From an uncultured Bacillota bacterium (GTDB lineage Bacteria; Bacillota; Dethiobacteria; DTU022; UBA8154): a DNA stretch of 64,000 nucleotides. A program made the position numbers and the translations under genes. The number at the start of each line of letters is the position of its first letter. Within the stretch, counting starts at the first letter, position 1. The stretch covers positions 33,191-97,190 of the forward strand of contig CALJJZ010000029.1 in assembly GCA_937973635.1 (NCBI GenBank), read 5' to 3'. Shown here one piece after another: positions 30,022-41,961 of the stretch. The notes under the pieces are model-generated. The model was not told the origin of the DNA. It saw only the letters and a list, made by a program, of their open reading frames with translations, and searched no databases.

Positions 30022-30627
30022 ATGAACCTGGCTGTCCTCGCCTCGGGCTACGGCAGTAATCTGCAGGCCATTATCAACGCTATACATAAGGGAGAAATCA
30101 GGGCGAATCTGGCTGTGGTCATCAGCGACAGAGAAGATGCTTACGCTCTGCAGCGAGCAAAGGATCACGGTATTGAGGCCCTTTTCCTTAACCCCCGTGA
30201 TTATCCCGGACGGGATGCCTACGATAGGGGAATTATAGAACAGCTGCGCTTACGTGGGGTTGATCTTGTTATCCTGGCCGGGTTTATGCGGCTTCTAACG
30301 CCTCGGTTTGTGGCAGAATTTCGGGGTAAAATTATGAATATCCACCCCTCCCTCTTGCCGGCATTTCCGGGACTAGAGGGGGTAAAGCAGGCCCTTGACT
30401 ATGGGGTAAAGGTCAGCGGATGTACAGTCCATTTTGTGGATGAAGGTCTGGACACAGGGCCAATAATCCTGCAAGAAGCGGTTCCTGTTTTTGATAACGA
30501 CACAGAAGAAACATTGCATCAGCGTATCCATGCGGTGGAACATCGCCTTTATCCCCGGGCAATCCAGCTTTTAATTGAGGGGAAATTACGTCTGGAAGGA
30601 AGAAGGTGTTTTTTAGGTGCAACTTAA
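30022..30627 (+). CDS. purN: Phosphoribosylglycinamide formyltransferase
   Basis: LASGYGSNLQAI, AGFMRLLTPRFV, NIHPSLLPAFPG. Confidence 0.97.
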   Translation: MNLAVLASGYGSNLQAIINAIHKGEIRANLAVVISDREDAYALQRAKDHGIEALFLNPRDYPGRDAYDRGIIEQLRLRGVDLVILAGFMRLLTPRFVAEFRGKIMNIHPSLLPAFPGLEGVKQALDYGVKVSGCTVHFVDEGLDTGPIILQEAVPVFDNDTEETLHQRIHAVEHRLYPRAIQLLIEGKLRLEGRRCFLGAT

Positions 30628-32167
30628 AAGAGCATTAATCAGTGTCTCCAATAAGACGGGGGTTGTGCAGTTTGCAAAGGATCTGGAGAGCATGGGCTGG
30701 GAGATTGTCTCTACCGGAGGAACAGCCCGCAGTTTGAGGGAGGCGGGGTGCAAGGTCAGGGATATTAGCGAATTAACAGGTTTCCCGGAAATCCTGGAGG
30801 GAAGGCTAAAAACCCTTCACCCCCTGGTCCATGGCGGCATACTGGGGCGACGGGGGGAAGAACTGCACCGCAGGCAGATGAAAGAGCACGGCATTGAGAA
30901 TATTGACCTTGTCGCTGTCAATCTCTATCCCTTTATTGAAGTGGTCAGCCGGGGAGATGTGTCTTTGGAGGAAGCCATCGAAAACATTGATATTGGCGGT
31001 CCTACCATGATCAGGGCAGCTGCTAAAAATTATCAGGATGTGATCGTGGTTGTAGATCCCTCTCAATACAATAATGTTAGCGCAGAGCTGCGCAGCAATG
31101 GTGATCTCTCAGAGGAGCACCGTTTGCAGCTCGCTGTCGAAGCTTTTGCCCATACGGCCTATTATGACAGTGTTATCAGCAATTATCTTAGAAATAACTA
31201 TGGCGCGGAGAAGGGCGTTATTTTCCCCCGGGAGATCACCTTGCCCTTTAGTAAAGTCATGGATCTGCGCTATGGAGAAAACCCCCATCAAAAGGCCGCT
31301 TTCTTCAAAGAACCACTGGCACCCCGGGGCAGCTTGGCGGAGGCCAGACAGCTGCAAGGAAAGGAGCTTTCTTTTAATAATATAAACGATCTGCAAGCTG
31401 CCTGGGAAATTGCGGCAGAGTTTGATGAACCCGTTGCTGTGGCAGTAAAACATACTAATCCCTGCGGGGTAGGAATTGGCGATAACCTCTTGGAAGCTTA
31501 CCTGAGGGCTTACGAAGCGGATCCGGTTTCCATCTTTGGTGGGATTGTAGCTTTTAACCGTGAGGTGGACGAGGAGACCGCCAGGCAGATGGTTAAAATA
31601 TTCCTGGAGGTGGTGGTGGCGCCTTCATTCCACCCTGGCGCATTGGAAGTTTTCGCCACAAAAAAGGACGTTCGCCTTTTGGAGATACCCTCAGGTGTAC
31701 GTAAAATAAAGGGTTTTGACTATAAAAAAGTTAGCGGCGGGTTACTGATGCAGGACGATCTTAAAGAAATTTATGCTACCGACAGCTGGCAAACAGTGAC
31801 TACCAGGAAACCTACGGAGCAGGAGCTAAGAGACCTTATTTTTGCCCTGAAAGTTGTCAAACATGTTAAATCCAACGCCATCGTAATCGCCAAGCGAGGG
31901 CAGACTCTGGGAATTGGTGCGGGTCAGATGAACCGTGTCGGCGCAGTAAAGATAGCCGTGGAACAGGCGGGGAACAATATAGGAGGCAGTGTTATGGCCT
32001 CAGATGCTTTCTTCCCCTTTAAAGACGGGGTGGAGCATGCCGCAGCCCATGGTGTTACGGCTATCGTGCAGCCCGGTGGTTCACAGCGTGACGCTGAAGC
32101 GATTGAGACATGTGAAAAGTATAATGTCGCCATGCTTTTCACCGGAAAAAGATATTTTAAGCATTAG
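30617..32167 (+). CDS. purH: Bifunctional AICAR formyltransferase/IMP cyclohydrolase
   Basis: ALISVSNKTG, STGGTARSL, KTLHPLVHGGIL. Confidence 0.98.
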   Translation: MQLKRALISVSNKTGVVQFAKDLESMGWEIVSTGGTARSLREAGCKVRDISELTGFPEILEGRLKTLHPLVHGGILGRRGEELHRRQMKEHGIENIDLVAVNLYPFIEVVSRGDVSLEEAIENIDIGGPTMIRAAAKNYQDVIVVVDPSQYNNVSAELRSNGDLSEEHRLQLAVEAFAHTAYYDSVISNYLRNNYGAEKGVIFPREITLPFSKVMDLRYGENPHQKAAFFKEPLAPRGSLAEARQLQGKELSFNNINDLQAAWEIAAEFDEPVAVAVKHTNPCGVGIGDNLLEAYLRAYEADPVSIFGGIVAFNREVDEETARQMVKIFLEVVVAPSFHPGALEVFATKKDVRLLEIPSGVRKIKGFDYKKVSGGLLMQDDLKEIYATDSWQTVTTRKPTEQELRDLIFALKVVKHVKSNAIVIAKRGQTLGIGAGQMNRVGAVKIAVEQAGNNIGGSVMASDAFFPFKDGVEHAAAHGVTAIVQPGGSQRDAEAIETCEKYNVAMLFTGKRYFKH

Positions 32168-32181
32168 AGGAGGTTCTGCCG

Positions 32182-33453
32182 GTGCGTGTACTGGTAGTAG
32201 GCGGAGGCGGCCGGGAACATGCCCTCATTTGGAAGCTGGCCGGCAGCGGCGGGGTGGAAAAAATATTTTGCGCGCCGGGAAACGCCGGTATAGCGTTAAT
32301 GGCCGAGTGCGTCCCTATTGGAACGGGCGAGATTTCCAGCTTGCTTAACTTCGCTCGGGAAAAAAAGATTGATCTTACAATCGTGGGGCCGGAAGCGCCG
32401 CTGGTAGAAGGGATAGTCGATCTTTTCCGGGAAGCAAAGATGCTTATACTTGGGCCAGATAAGAACGGCGCCAGGCTGGAGGGAAGTAAAGCTTGGGCGA
32501 AAGCTTTTATGCAAAAGTATCATCTCCCCAGTGCAAGTTTTAAAGTGTTTGATGACCCTCAGACTGCAGGTAATTATCTGGAGCAAGCAAAGTACCCCAT
32601 CGTTGTTAAGGCAGACGGCCTGGCAGCGGGGAAAGGCGTTGTTATCGCCGAAAACTACCCTGTTGCCCTGGAAGCCGTGCAGGGGATGATGGTGAAAAAA
32701 GCTTTTGGGCAAGCAGGCACCAGAGTTGTGGTAGAGGAATACCTGCAGGGTGAAGAAGTCTCCCTTTTTGCTTTAACTGACGGTCAGACTTACTTTATGC
32801 TACCCTCGGCACAGGACCATAAAGCTATTTATGAAGGAGATCGGGGGCCGAATACAGGGGGTATGGGTGCTTATTCGCCAGCGGGCATCCTAACACCGGA
32901 ACTGCGGGAAGCGGCGTCTAAACAGATTTTTGCCCCGGTACTGGCAGGTTTACAGCAGGAAGGAATTGACTACCGCGGTGTTATTTATGCCGGCTGCATG
33001 CTTACCCCGGAAGGGCTCAAAGTGCTGGAATTTAATGTTCGTTTTGGCGACCCGGAGGCCCAGGTAATTCTGCCGCGCCTGACTTCTCCTCTTTTGCCGC
33101 TGCTTTTTCATGCGGCTAATGGTACCCTGAACAACCTAGAGCCTCCCCAGTGGTCTGCGCAGGCAGCGGTTTGTGTGGTGATGGCGTCGGGGGGCTATCC
33201 TGGAGAGTATGAGCTGGGCAAGGTTATTTATGGCCTGGAAGAAGCACGGTCAGCAAAAGCAATGGTTTTCCATGCCGGCACCGCCCGCCGTGACAACTTG
33301 TTTGTTACTAGTGGGGGCAGGGTACTGGGTGTTACTGCCTGGGACGATAATCTGCAGGAAGCGATCAGGCAGGCTTATAGACTTGTGGAAAGGATAAATT
33401 TTGCAGGGGCTTATTATCGGCGTGACATTGGTTACCGTGCCCTTTCCCGCTGA
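32182..33453 (+). CDS. purD: Phosphoribosylamine-glycine ligase
   Basis: VVGGGGREHALIWKL, ATP-grasp, FNVRFGDPEAQ. Confidence 0.98.
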   Translation: MRVLVVGGGGREHALIWKLAGSGGVEKIFCAPGNAGIALMAECVPIGTGEISSLLNFAREKKIDLTIVGPEAPLVEGIVDLFREAKMLILGPDKNGARLEGSKAWAKAFMQKYHLPSASFKVFDDPQTAGNYLEQAKYPIVVKADGLAAGKGVVIAENYPVALEAVQGMMVKKAFGQAGTRVVVEEYLQGEEVSLFALTDGQTYFMLPSAQDHKAIYEGDRGPNTGGMGAYSPAGILTPELREAASKQIFAPVLAGLQQEGIDYRGVIYAGCMLTPEGLKVLEFNVRFGDPEAQVILPRLTSPLLPLLFHAANGTLNNLEPPQWSAQAAVCVVMASGGYPGEYELGKVIYGLEEARSAKAMVFHAGTARRDNLFVTSGGRVLGVTAWDDNLQEAIRQAYRLVERINFAGAYYRRDIGYRALSR

Positions 33454-33515
33454 TATATGGCGGGATGTTTCTTCTGAGCTCTTGTGGTTAATAATATTTT
33501 AACCATGAGGATTAA

Positions 33516-35555
<2,040 letters not shown>

Positions 35556-35568
35556 TGACCATTTAGAA

Positions 35569-35868
35569 CTAATGGCGCGGGTGCTCTTTTACCAGCTTGA
35601 TGGCTTTGGTTACAGCTCCGATAATATCAATATATTTTTGCATATCCAGCATATCTGCTTTGGCATAAGAAGCACCTTTGGCTGTAACGACATAACGGGG
35701 AGGCAGGCTGTTCAGGGCAATGGCTGCTACGTCAAGCTTGCACTGCTCACAGCTACAAACACCTTCTTTTTGCAGCAATTCGTTAACGGTGTCCAGAACC
35801 ATGTCTTCGAGCAGGTTATGCATTACAGGCATAGTTAACTCCTCCTTGTTAAAATTTTTCATTTTCAC
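35569..35868 (-). CDS. Late competence development protein ComFB family
   Basis: HNLLEDMVLDTVNELLQKEGVCSCEQCKLDVAAIALNSLPPRYVVT matches ComFB. Confidence 0.85.
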   Translation of the reverse strand: MKMKNFNKEELTMPVMHNLLEDMVLDTVNELLQKEGVCSCEQCKLDVAAIALNSLPPRYVVTAKGASYAKADMLDMQKYIDIIGAVTKAIKLVKEHPRH

Positions 35869-35923
35869 TTGTATTCTACATAAAAATTAGCATTCCTGCT
35901 TTGTTTTGCCGGGGAGGTGAAAA

Positions 35924-36218
35924 AATGAAAATTAGCAGAAAAGAAGTTGAACATGTTGCTGCATTGGCCAGGCTCGCTTTTTCTCCTGAGGAAGTAGAAC
36001 TATTTACGAGGCAGTTTAATGATATACTTGATTATATTAATAAATTAAATGAGATAGACCTGGAAGATGTTGAGCCCACGAGTCATGTCCAGCCCTTGCA
36101 TACTGTTTTACGGGAAGACGAAGCTGTCCCCGGTGATTCAGCATTGCTCGAAGCGGTATTAAGAGAAGCTCCGGAAACGGAGAACGGCTTTTTCAAAGTG
36201 CCTCCAGTGATTGATTGA
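35924..36218 (+). CDS. gatC: Asp/Glu-tRNA amidotransferase subunit C (canonical copy)
   Basis: VEHVAALARLAFSPEE; upstream of gatA. Confidence 0.95.
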
Positions 36219-36245
36219 ACGGGAGGAAGATGGGAGGAATAGTAT

Positions 36246-37721
36246 TTGCACCTTTTTACTTTAACTGCTGTCGAAGCAGCACAGGCTTTGCAACGTAGAG
36301 AAATTAGCTCAGTCCAACTTGTCAGAGATATATATGATCGCATTGATAACGTGGAACCGCAGGTGCGTGGTTTTATTTCTCTTTTGTCACGGGAAGAAGC
36401 CCTCGCAGCAGCAGAAAATGTGGACAGAATGCTAAAACAAGGGGTTTCTCTTTCTCCCCTTGCCGGTATCCCCATGGCGCTAAAAGACAACATCTGTACA
36501 AACGGCATTCCTACGACGTGCGCTTCCCTTATCCTGAAGGGTTATCGTCCCCCTTATGATGCCCATGTAACTACAGCCCTGCGTGAAGCCGGGGCTATCC
36601 TTATTGGAAAGTCCAATATGGACGAATTCGCCATGGGGTCTTCCACGGAGAACTCGGCGTATCATCTTACCTGCAACCCCTGGGACCTGCAAAGGGTGCC
36701 GGGGGGCTCCAGCGGGGGGTCGGCTGCCCTCGTTGCAGCTGGTGAGGTCTTTTTTGCCCTGGGATCGGATACAGGAGGTTCGATCAGGCAGCCTGCTTCT
36801 TTCTGTGGTGTGGTTGGGCTTAAACCCACGTATGGTCTTGTTTCCCGTTATGGGCTTATTGCCTTTGCTTCCTCCCTGGACCAGATTGGTCCTCTGACGC
36901 GGGATGTGCAGGACTGCGCTTATGTGCTCGAGATTATTGCCGGCCACGACCCGCGTGATTCGACTTCTGTCTCCAGAGAAAAAGAGCGCTATACCGCTTA
37001 TCTGGGAAAAGAAATAAAAGGGCAAAGGGTTGCTTTACCGGTGGAATGTTTTGGCGAAGGGTTGGAAAAAGAAATAAAGGAGCTGGTAATGGGGGCACTG
37101 GCTAAATGTACAGAGGTGGGGGTAAGCGTCTATGAAGCATCGGCTCCCAGCACCGCTTACGCTCTGCCTGCATATTACCTGGTGGCTCCGGCCGAAGCAT
37201 CATCCAATCTGGCACGCTACGACGGCATTCAGTACGGGTTAAGCATACGCAGTGGCAGCAATTTGCTTGACCTTTATTATGCCACGCGCAGTAAAGGTTT
37301 TGGAGCCGAGGTTAAGAGGAGGATTATGCTGGGCACTTATGCCCTCAGTTCGGGATATTATGATGCCTATTATCTTAAAGCGTTAAAAATGCGTACGCTA
37401 ATCCGCCAAGAATTTGAAAGCATTTTTAAGGACCATGATTTTATCGTTACTCCTACATCGCCTACAGTTGCTTTTAAGATTGGAGAACAGAAAGACGATC
37501 CCCTGACCATGTATTTAAATGATATCTATACCATTACAGCAAACCTTTGTGGCTTCCCGGCAATTTCTATCCCCTGTGGCTTTGTAGAGGGGATGCCTGT
37601 AGGCTTACAGGTTATCGGCCGGCCTTTCGACGAGGGGCGGATGCTGCAGTTTTGTTATGTTCTGGAAAGCCTCCTGGGACTTAAAGGCCGTCTGGCGGAG
37701 ATGAAATTGAAGGAGGAATAA
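36246..37721 (+). CDS. gatA: Asp/Glu-tRNA amidotransferase subunit A (canonical, catalytic)
   Basis: Intact amidase triad motifs: ALKDN (Lys), PGGSSGGSA (cis-Ser), DTGGSIRQPA (Ser nucleophile). Confidence 0.98.
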   Translation: MHLFTLTAVEAAQALQRREISSVQLVRDIYDRIDNVEPQVRGFISLLSREEALAAAENVDRMLKQGVSLSPLAGIPMALKDNICTNGIPTTCASLILKGYRPPYDAHVTTALREAGAILIGKSNMDEFAMGSSTENSAYHLTCNPWDLQRVPGGSSGGSAALVAAGEVFFALGSDTGGSIRQPASFCGVVGLKPTYGLVSRYGLIAFASSLDQIGPLTRDVQDCAYVLEIIAGHDPRDSTSVSREKERYTAYLGKEIKGQRVALPVECFGEGLEKEIKELVMGALAKCTEVGVSVYEASAPSTAYALPAYYLVAPAEASSNLARYDGIQYGLSIRSGSNLLDLYYATRSKGFGAEVKRRIMLGTYALSSGYYDAYYLKALKMRTLIRQEFESIFKDHDFIVTPTSPTVAFKIGEQKDDPLTMYLNDIYTITANLCGFPAISIPCGFVEGMPVGLQVIGRPFDEGRMLQFCYVLESLLGLKGRLAEMKLKEE

Positions 37722-37723
37722 GC

Positions 37724-39172
37724 ATGCCGGCTGCCTATGAAGTTATCATCGGGCTGGAAGTACATGTGGAGCTCCACACGACCAGTAAAATGTTTTGTGC
37801 TTGCCCCAACCGTTTTGGCGCAGAACCAAATACCAATACCTGCCCTGTATGCCTTGGTCTGCCCGGATCCCTGCCTGTTTTCAACAAAAATGCCTTAGAA
37901 CTGGCGCTGCGGGCTGCCCTGGCCCTAAACTGCCGGGTCAACCGTTATAGCCGCTTTGCCCGTAAAAATTATTTTTATCCCGACCTTCCTAAAGCATACC
38001 AGATTTCCCAGTATGAGTTTCCCTTGGCGGCCCATGGACAACTGGCTGTATATAAAAATAGGGAACTGTTACGTAATGTTAAAATTGAGCGGCTACATCT
38101 GGAGGAGGATGCAGGAAAATTGCTGCATGACGAAGGACAGGCGTATTCTTATGTAGATTACAACCGGTGTGGTGTACCCCTTGTTGAAATAGTTACCGGG
38201 CCTGACCTGCGCTCCCCCGAAGAAGCCCGTATTTTTTTGGAGACCTTGCGTCGCACTTTGCTCTATACCCGTATTTCCGATTGTAAAATGGAGGAAGGAA
38301 GCCTGCGCTGCGATGCGAATATCTCTCTGCGGCCCTGGGGAAGTGAAACTTTGGGGCAGAAAGTTGAGATTAAAAACATGAATTCTTTTAAAGCGGTGCA
38401 ACGTGGATTGGAGTACGAAGTAAAACGCCAGGCGGAAATTCTGGATCGGGGCGGTCGTATTAACCAGGAGACACGGCGCTGGCATGAGGATAAAGGTATG
38501 ACCGATGAGATGCGCAGTAAAGAGGGGGAACAAGATTACCGCTATTTTCCTGAGCCTGATCTGCCTCCGGTAATTGTGGAAGACTCACTGCTCACCAGGA
38601 TTGGTACAGAGCTGCCGGAGTTGCCCCTGCCACGTTACCGTCGCCTGCTTGCAGAGTACGGGCTAACGCCTTATCAGGCAGAAATTATCACCGGGGATCG
38701 GGATCTGGCGGATTTCTATGAGGAGACGGTCAGGATCTATTACGAGCCGCAGAAAGCAGCCAACTGGTTGCTGGGGGATGTTTTAAAACTATTTAAACAG
38801 TTTCCCGGGGCAATTAAACAAAGTCCTTTTACTCCCCTTCACCTGGCACAGTTGCTAAAGCTTGTAGACGGAGAGCAGATTAGCGGCCGCACAGCCAAAG
38901 AGGTATTGGAGGAGTCCTTCAACAGCGGGAAGATGCCCGAGCTAATTGTTAGGGAAAAAAGCCTGGGGCAGATTAGCGAAAGCCATGAGCTGGAAAAGGT
39001 TGTGGACACGGTGCTGCGGGAGAATGGGGCTGCTGTCCGCGATTACCGGGAAGGCCATAAAAAAGCTGTTACTTTTCTGATGGGAAGTGTAATGAAAGCT
39101 ACAGGAGGTAAAGCCAACCCTCAGCTGGTAATTGCCCTGTTGGAAGAAAAACTGGCAAAAATAGGAGAATAA
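37724..39172 (+). CDS. gatB: Asp/Glu-tRNA amidotransferase subunit B
   Basis: IGLEVHVEL, CACPN...CPVCLGLPG zinc site, C-terminal YqeY-like tail. Confidence 0.98.
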   Translation: MPAAYEVIIGLEVHVELHTTSKMFCACPNRFGAEPNTNTCPVCLGLPGSLPVFNKNALELALRAALALNCRVNRYSRFARKNYFYPDLPKAYQISQYEFPLAAHGQLAVYKNRELLRNVKIERLHLEEDAGKLLHDEGQAYSYVDYNRCGVPLVEIVTGPDLRSPEEARIFLETLRRTLLYTRISDCKMEEGSLRCDANISLRPWGSETLGQKVEIKNMNSFKAVQRGLEYEVKRQAEILDRGGRINQETRRWHEDKGMTDEMRSKEGEQDYRYFPEPDLPPVIVEDSLLTRIGTELPELPLPRYRRLLAEYGLTPYQAEIITGDRDLADFYEETVRIYYEPQKAANWLLGDVLKLFKQFPGAIKQSPFTPLHLAQLLKLVDGEQISGRTAKEVLEESFNSGKMPELIVREKSLGQISESHELEKVVDTVLRENGAAVRDYREGHKKAVTFLMGSVMKATGGKANPQLVIALLEEKLAKIGE

Positions 39173-39235
39173 ATTTAAACAGAACTAAAATGGAAAAAAC
39201 GGCCCTTTAAGTTCTGAGCAGAGGAGTTGATACTT

Positions 39236-41155
39236 GTGGAAAATAACTTTGTATATCCGCCACCGCAGCACTTTAAAGAAAATGCCCTGGTTAAAGATGA
39301 CACATTGTACAGGCGGGCTGCCGCCGACAGGTTAAATTTTTGGGCAGAGATGGCCGAAGGGCTGGATTGGTTTAAAAAGTGGGACAAGGTACTGGACGAG
39401 TCCGATGCACCGTACTATCGCTGGTTTGTTGGAGGTAAACTTAATGTTAGCTACAACTGCCTTGACCGGCATGTTAACTCCTTCCGCCGCAACAAGGCGG
39501 CAGTTATTTTTGAAGCAGAGGACGGAAGCAACGTTACGCTGACTTACTATCAGCTTTTCCGTGAAGTTAACCGCTTTGCTGCAGTAATGCAGCAAATGGG
39601 TGTCCAGAAAGGGGATCGTGTGGTTATCTATATGCCTATGGTCCCCGAGGCGGTCATGGCGATGCTGGCCTGTACCCGCATCGGGGCAATCCATAGCGTT
39701 GTTTTTTCCGGTTTTAGCACGGAGGCACTATATAAGCGGATTAACGATTTGGGAGCCAAGCTGCTCGTCACAGTAGACGGGGCTACGCGCCGGGGGAAGT
39801 TTATCCCCCTTAAGGAAAACGCCCAGCAGGCCATTGAGGCTTGTGGGTGTATAGAAAAAATTCTGGTGGTCAGAAGACTCGGCAATATTGTCCAGATGCA
39901 GCCTGGCCGGGATTACTGGTATCACGAACTGGTGGGCCAGGTCCCCCTTTACTGCTCTCCTGCAGAGATGGATGCTGAAGATCCCCTTTTTCTGCTTTAC
40001 AGTAGCGGTACTACGGGAACACCCAAGGGTATTTTGCATACAACCGCGGGTTACCTTGTAGGTGTTTATACTACCTACCGCTATGTTTTTGATTACCATG
40101 AGGAAGATATTTTCTGGTCTACCTCGGACATCGGTTGGATCACGGGACAAAGTTATATTGTTTATGGTCCCCTTGCCAACGGCGCTACCATTGTTATTTT
40201 TGAAGGTACGCCTGATTATCCCCAACGTGACCGTTTCTGGGAGATCATTGAGAAATATGGTGTTACTGTTTTTTATACTGCACCTACAGCAATTAGCACT
40301 TTTATGCAGTGGGGCACCGCATGGGTAAAAAAACATGATCTTTCCAGTTTGCGTCTCCTTGGATCGGTTGGGGAGCCAATTAAACCTGATACCTGGCTGT
40401 GGTTTTATGAACATATAGGGCAAAAGCGTTGCCCCATCGTAGATACATGGTGGCAGACAGAAACGGGAATGATTATGATCTCCCCTTTGCCGGGTATTAC
40501 CGCCCTTAAGCCCGGATCGGCTACGCTGCCTTTCCCAGGGGTTGAAGTGCAGATTGTGGACGATCAAGGCAGACCGCTGCCTGACAATGAAGCGGGGCAT
40601 ATGGTAATTACCAGCCCCTGGCCGGCCATGCTCCGGACACTTTATAACGACCCTGAACGTTATGAAAAGGCCTACTGGAAGCAATTTCCTGGATGTTTTT
40701 ATTCGGGCGACGGGGCACGGCGCGATGAAGACGGTTATATCTGGATACTGGGCCGTCTGGACGATGTGATCAATGTTTCCGGACACCGGCTGAGTACGGC
40801 GGAAATTGAGGGCGCCCTGGTTCGCCATACAGGTGTGGCGGAAGCGGCAGTGATCGGCAGAGCCCATGAGATTAAAAATCAGGCTGTAGCTGCATTTGTG
40901 ACATTGAAAGAAGGGGTTCTGGGCACAGAGGAGCTCAGGGAAGAACTGAAGAACCTTGTAGTTAAAGAAATAGGTGCCATTGCCAGGCCCGATGACATTT
41001 ATTTTACGGCCGAACTGCCCAAGACACGCAGCGGCAAGATTATGCGCCGCTTACTCAGGGATATTGCCGAAGGCCGGGCCCTTGGGGACACCAGCACGCT
41101 GCTGGATGCAGAGGTAATTGCCAATATTAAAAAGAGTTATGAGGGTGAAGGATAG
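39236..41155 (+). CDS. acs: Acetate-CoA ligase (acetyl-CoA synthetase)
   Basis: YSSGTTGTPKGILHT, WWQTETG, KTRSGKIMRRLLR (acetylatable Lys motif). Confidence 0.95.
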   Translation: MENNFVYPPPQHFKENALVKDDTLYRRAAADRLNFWAEMAEGLDWFKKWDKVLDESDAPYYRWFVGGKLNVSYNCLDRHVNSFRRNKAAVIFEAEDGSNVTLTYYQLFREVNRFAAVMQQMGVQKGDRVVIYMPMVPEAVMAMLACTRIGAIHSVVFSGFSTEALYKRINDLGAKLLVTVDGATRRGKFIPLKENAQQAIEACGCIEKILVVRRLGNIVQMQPGRDYWYHELVGQVPLYCSPAEMDAEDPLFLLYSSGTTGTPKGILHTTAGYLVGVYTTYRYVFDYHEEDIFWSTSDIGWITGQSYIVYGPLANGATIVIFEGTPDYPQRDRFWEIIEKYGVTVFYTAPTAISTFMQWGTAWVKKHDLSSLRLLGSVGEPIKPDTWLWFYEHIGQKRCPIVDTWWQTETGMIMISPLPGITALKPGSATLPFPGVEVQIVDDQGRPLPDNEAGHMVITSPWPAMLRTLYNDPERYEKAYWKQFPGCFYSGDGARRDEDGYIWILGRLDDVINVSGHRLSTAEIEGALVRHTGVAEAAVIGRAHEIKNQAVAAFVTLKEGVLGTEELREELKNLVVKEIGAIARPDDIYFTAELPKTRSGKIMRRLLRDIAEGRALGDTSTLLDAEVIANIKKSYEGEG

Positions 41156-41188
41156 AAAACTAAAGTTTTGAACATAAGTTTAAAGGTG

Positions 41189-41893
41189 ATGGTTTTCATA
41201 GATAAAAACAAGCAGATCTTTACAGTAAATAATAACGATGTAGAGGAAATTTTATTTCTCCTGCAAGAGGTTTATCCCCAAGCTAAAACTGCGCTGCATT
41301 ATGAAAATACATTTGAGCTTTTGCTTGCTGTGATGCTCTCTGCCCAAACTACAGATCGTCAGGTCAATCGTATTACAGCCCGCTTATTCCCTAAAATAAA
41401 AGCCGGACCTGAGGCTGTGCTGGCTATGGGAGAGGAAAATTTGGCCAAAGAAATAAAAGGCTGCGGCCTTTACCGCCAGAAAAGCCGCCAGATTATAGAG
41501 ACCTGCCGGATCCTTGTGGAGAAATACGGGGGCGTGGTTCCAGGTAACTTTGAAGCCCTTATCTCCTTGCCGGGGGTGGGCAGGAAAACAGCCAATATCA
41601 TTTTGAGCACGGCTTTTGCCCTTCCCGCCCTGGCAGTAGATACCCATGTTATGCGTGTCAGCCGCAGGCTTGGGCTGGCACAGGGGAAAAACGCCTATGC
41701 CGTGGAGGCCGAACTCTGCCGCATTGTTCCGCCGTCATGCTGGGCCGATCTCCATCACCGTTTAATTGCCCATGGGAGAAAGTATTGCCGGGCACGCAGG
41801 CCCTTCTGCCATATTTGCCCGCTGGCGGGAAAATGCCGCTATTACAGCGAAAAAAATAGCAGGAGGTTACCAGGAGAGGAAATACCTGTTTGA
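41189..41893 (+). CDS. nth: Endonuclease III
   Basis: HhH LPGVGRKTANIIL, VDTHVMRVSRRLGLA, C-terminal C-x6-C-x2-C-x5-C cluster. Confidence 0.95.
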   Translation: MVFIDKNKQIFTVNNNDVEEILFLLQEVYPQAKTALHYENTFELLLAVMLSAQTTDRQVNRITARLFPKIKAGPEAVLAMGEENLAKEIKGCGLYRQKSRQIIETCRILVEKYGGVVPGNFEALISLPGVGRKTANIILSTAFALPALAVDTHVMRVSRRLGLAQGKNAYAVEAELCRIVPPSCWADLHHRLIAHGRKYCRARRPFCHICPLAGKCRYYSEKNSRRLPGEEIPV

Positions 41894-41961
41894 TCAAGAA
41901 TAATAATAGCCAGGTATTTTACTGTTAGTCCAAGGCAGAAAAATGGGCAAGGAGGCGTCTT

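Noticed and set aside
39728-40867. 379-aa antisense ORF opposite acs
   Set aside because: Shadow ORF of a strongly conserved acetyl-CoA synthetase; no RBS or recognisable domain.
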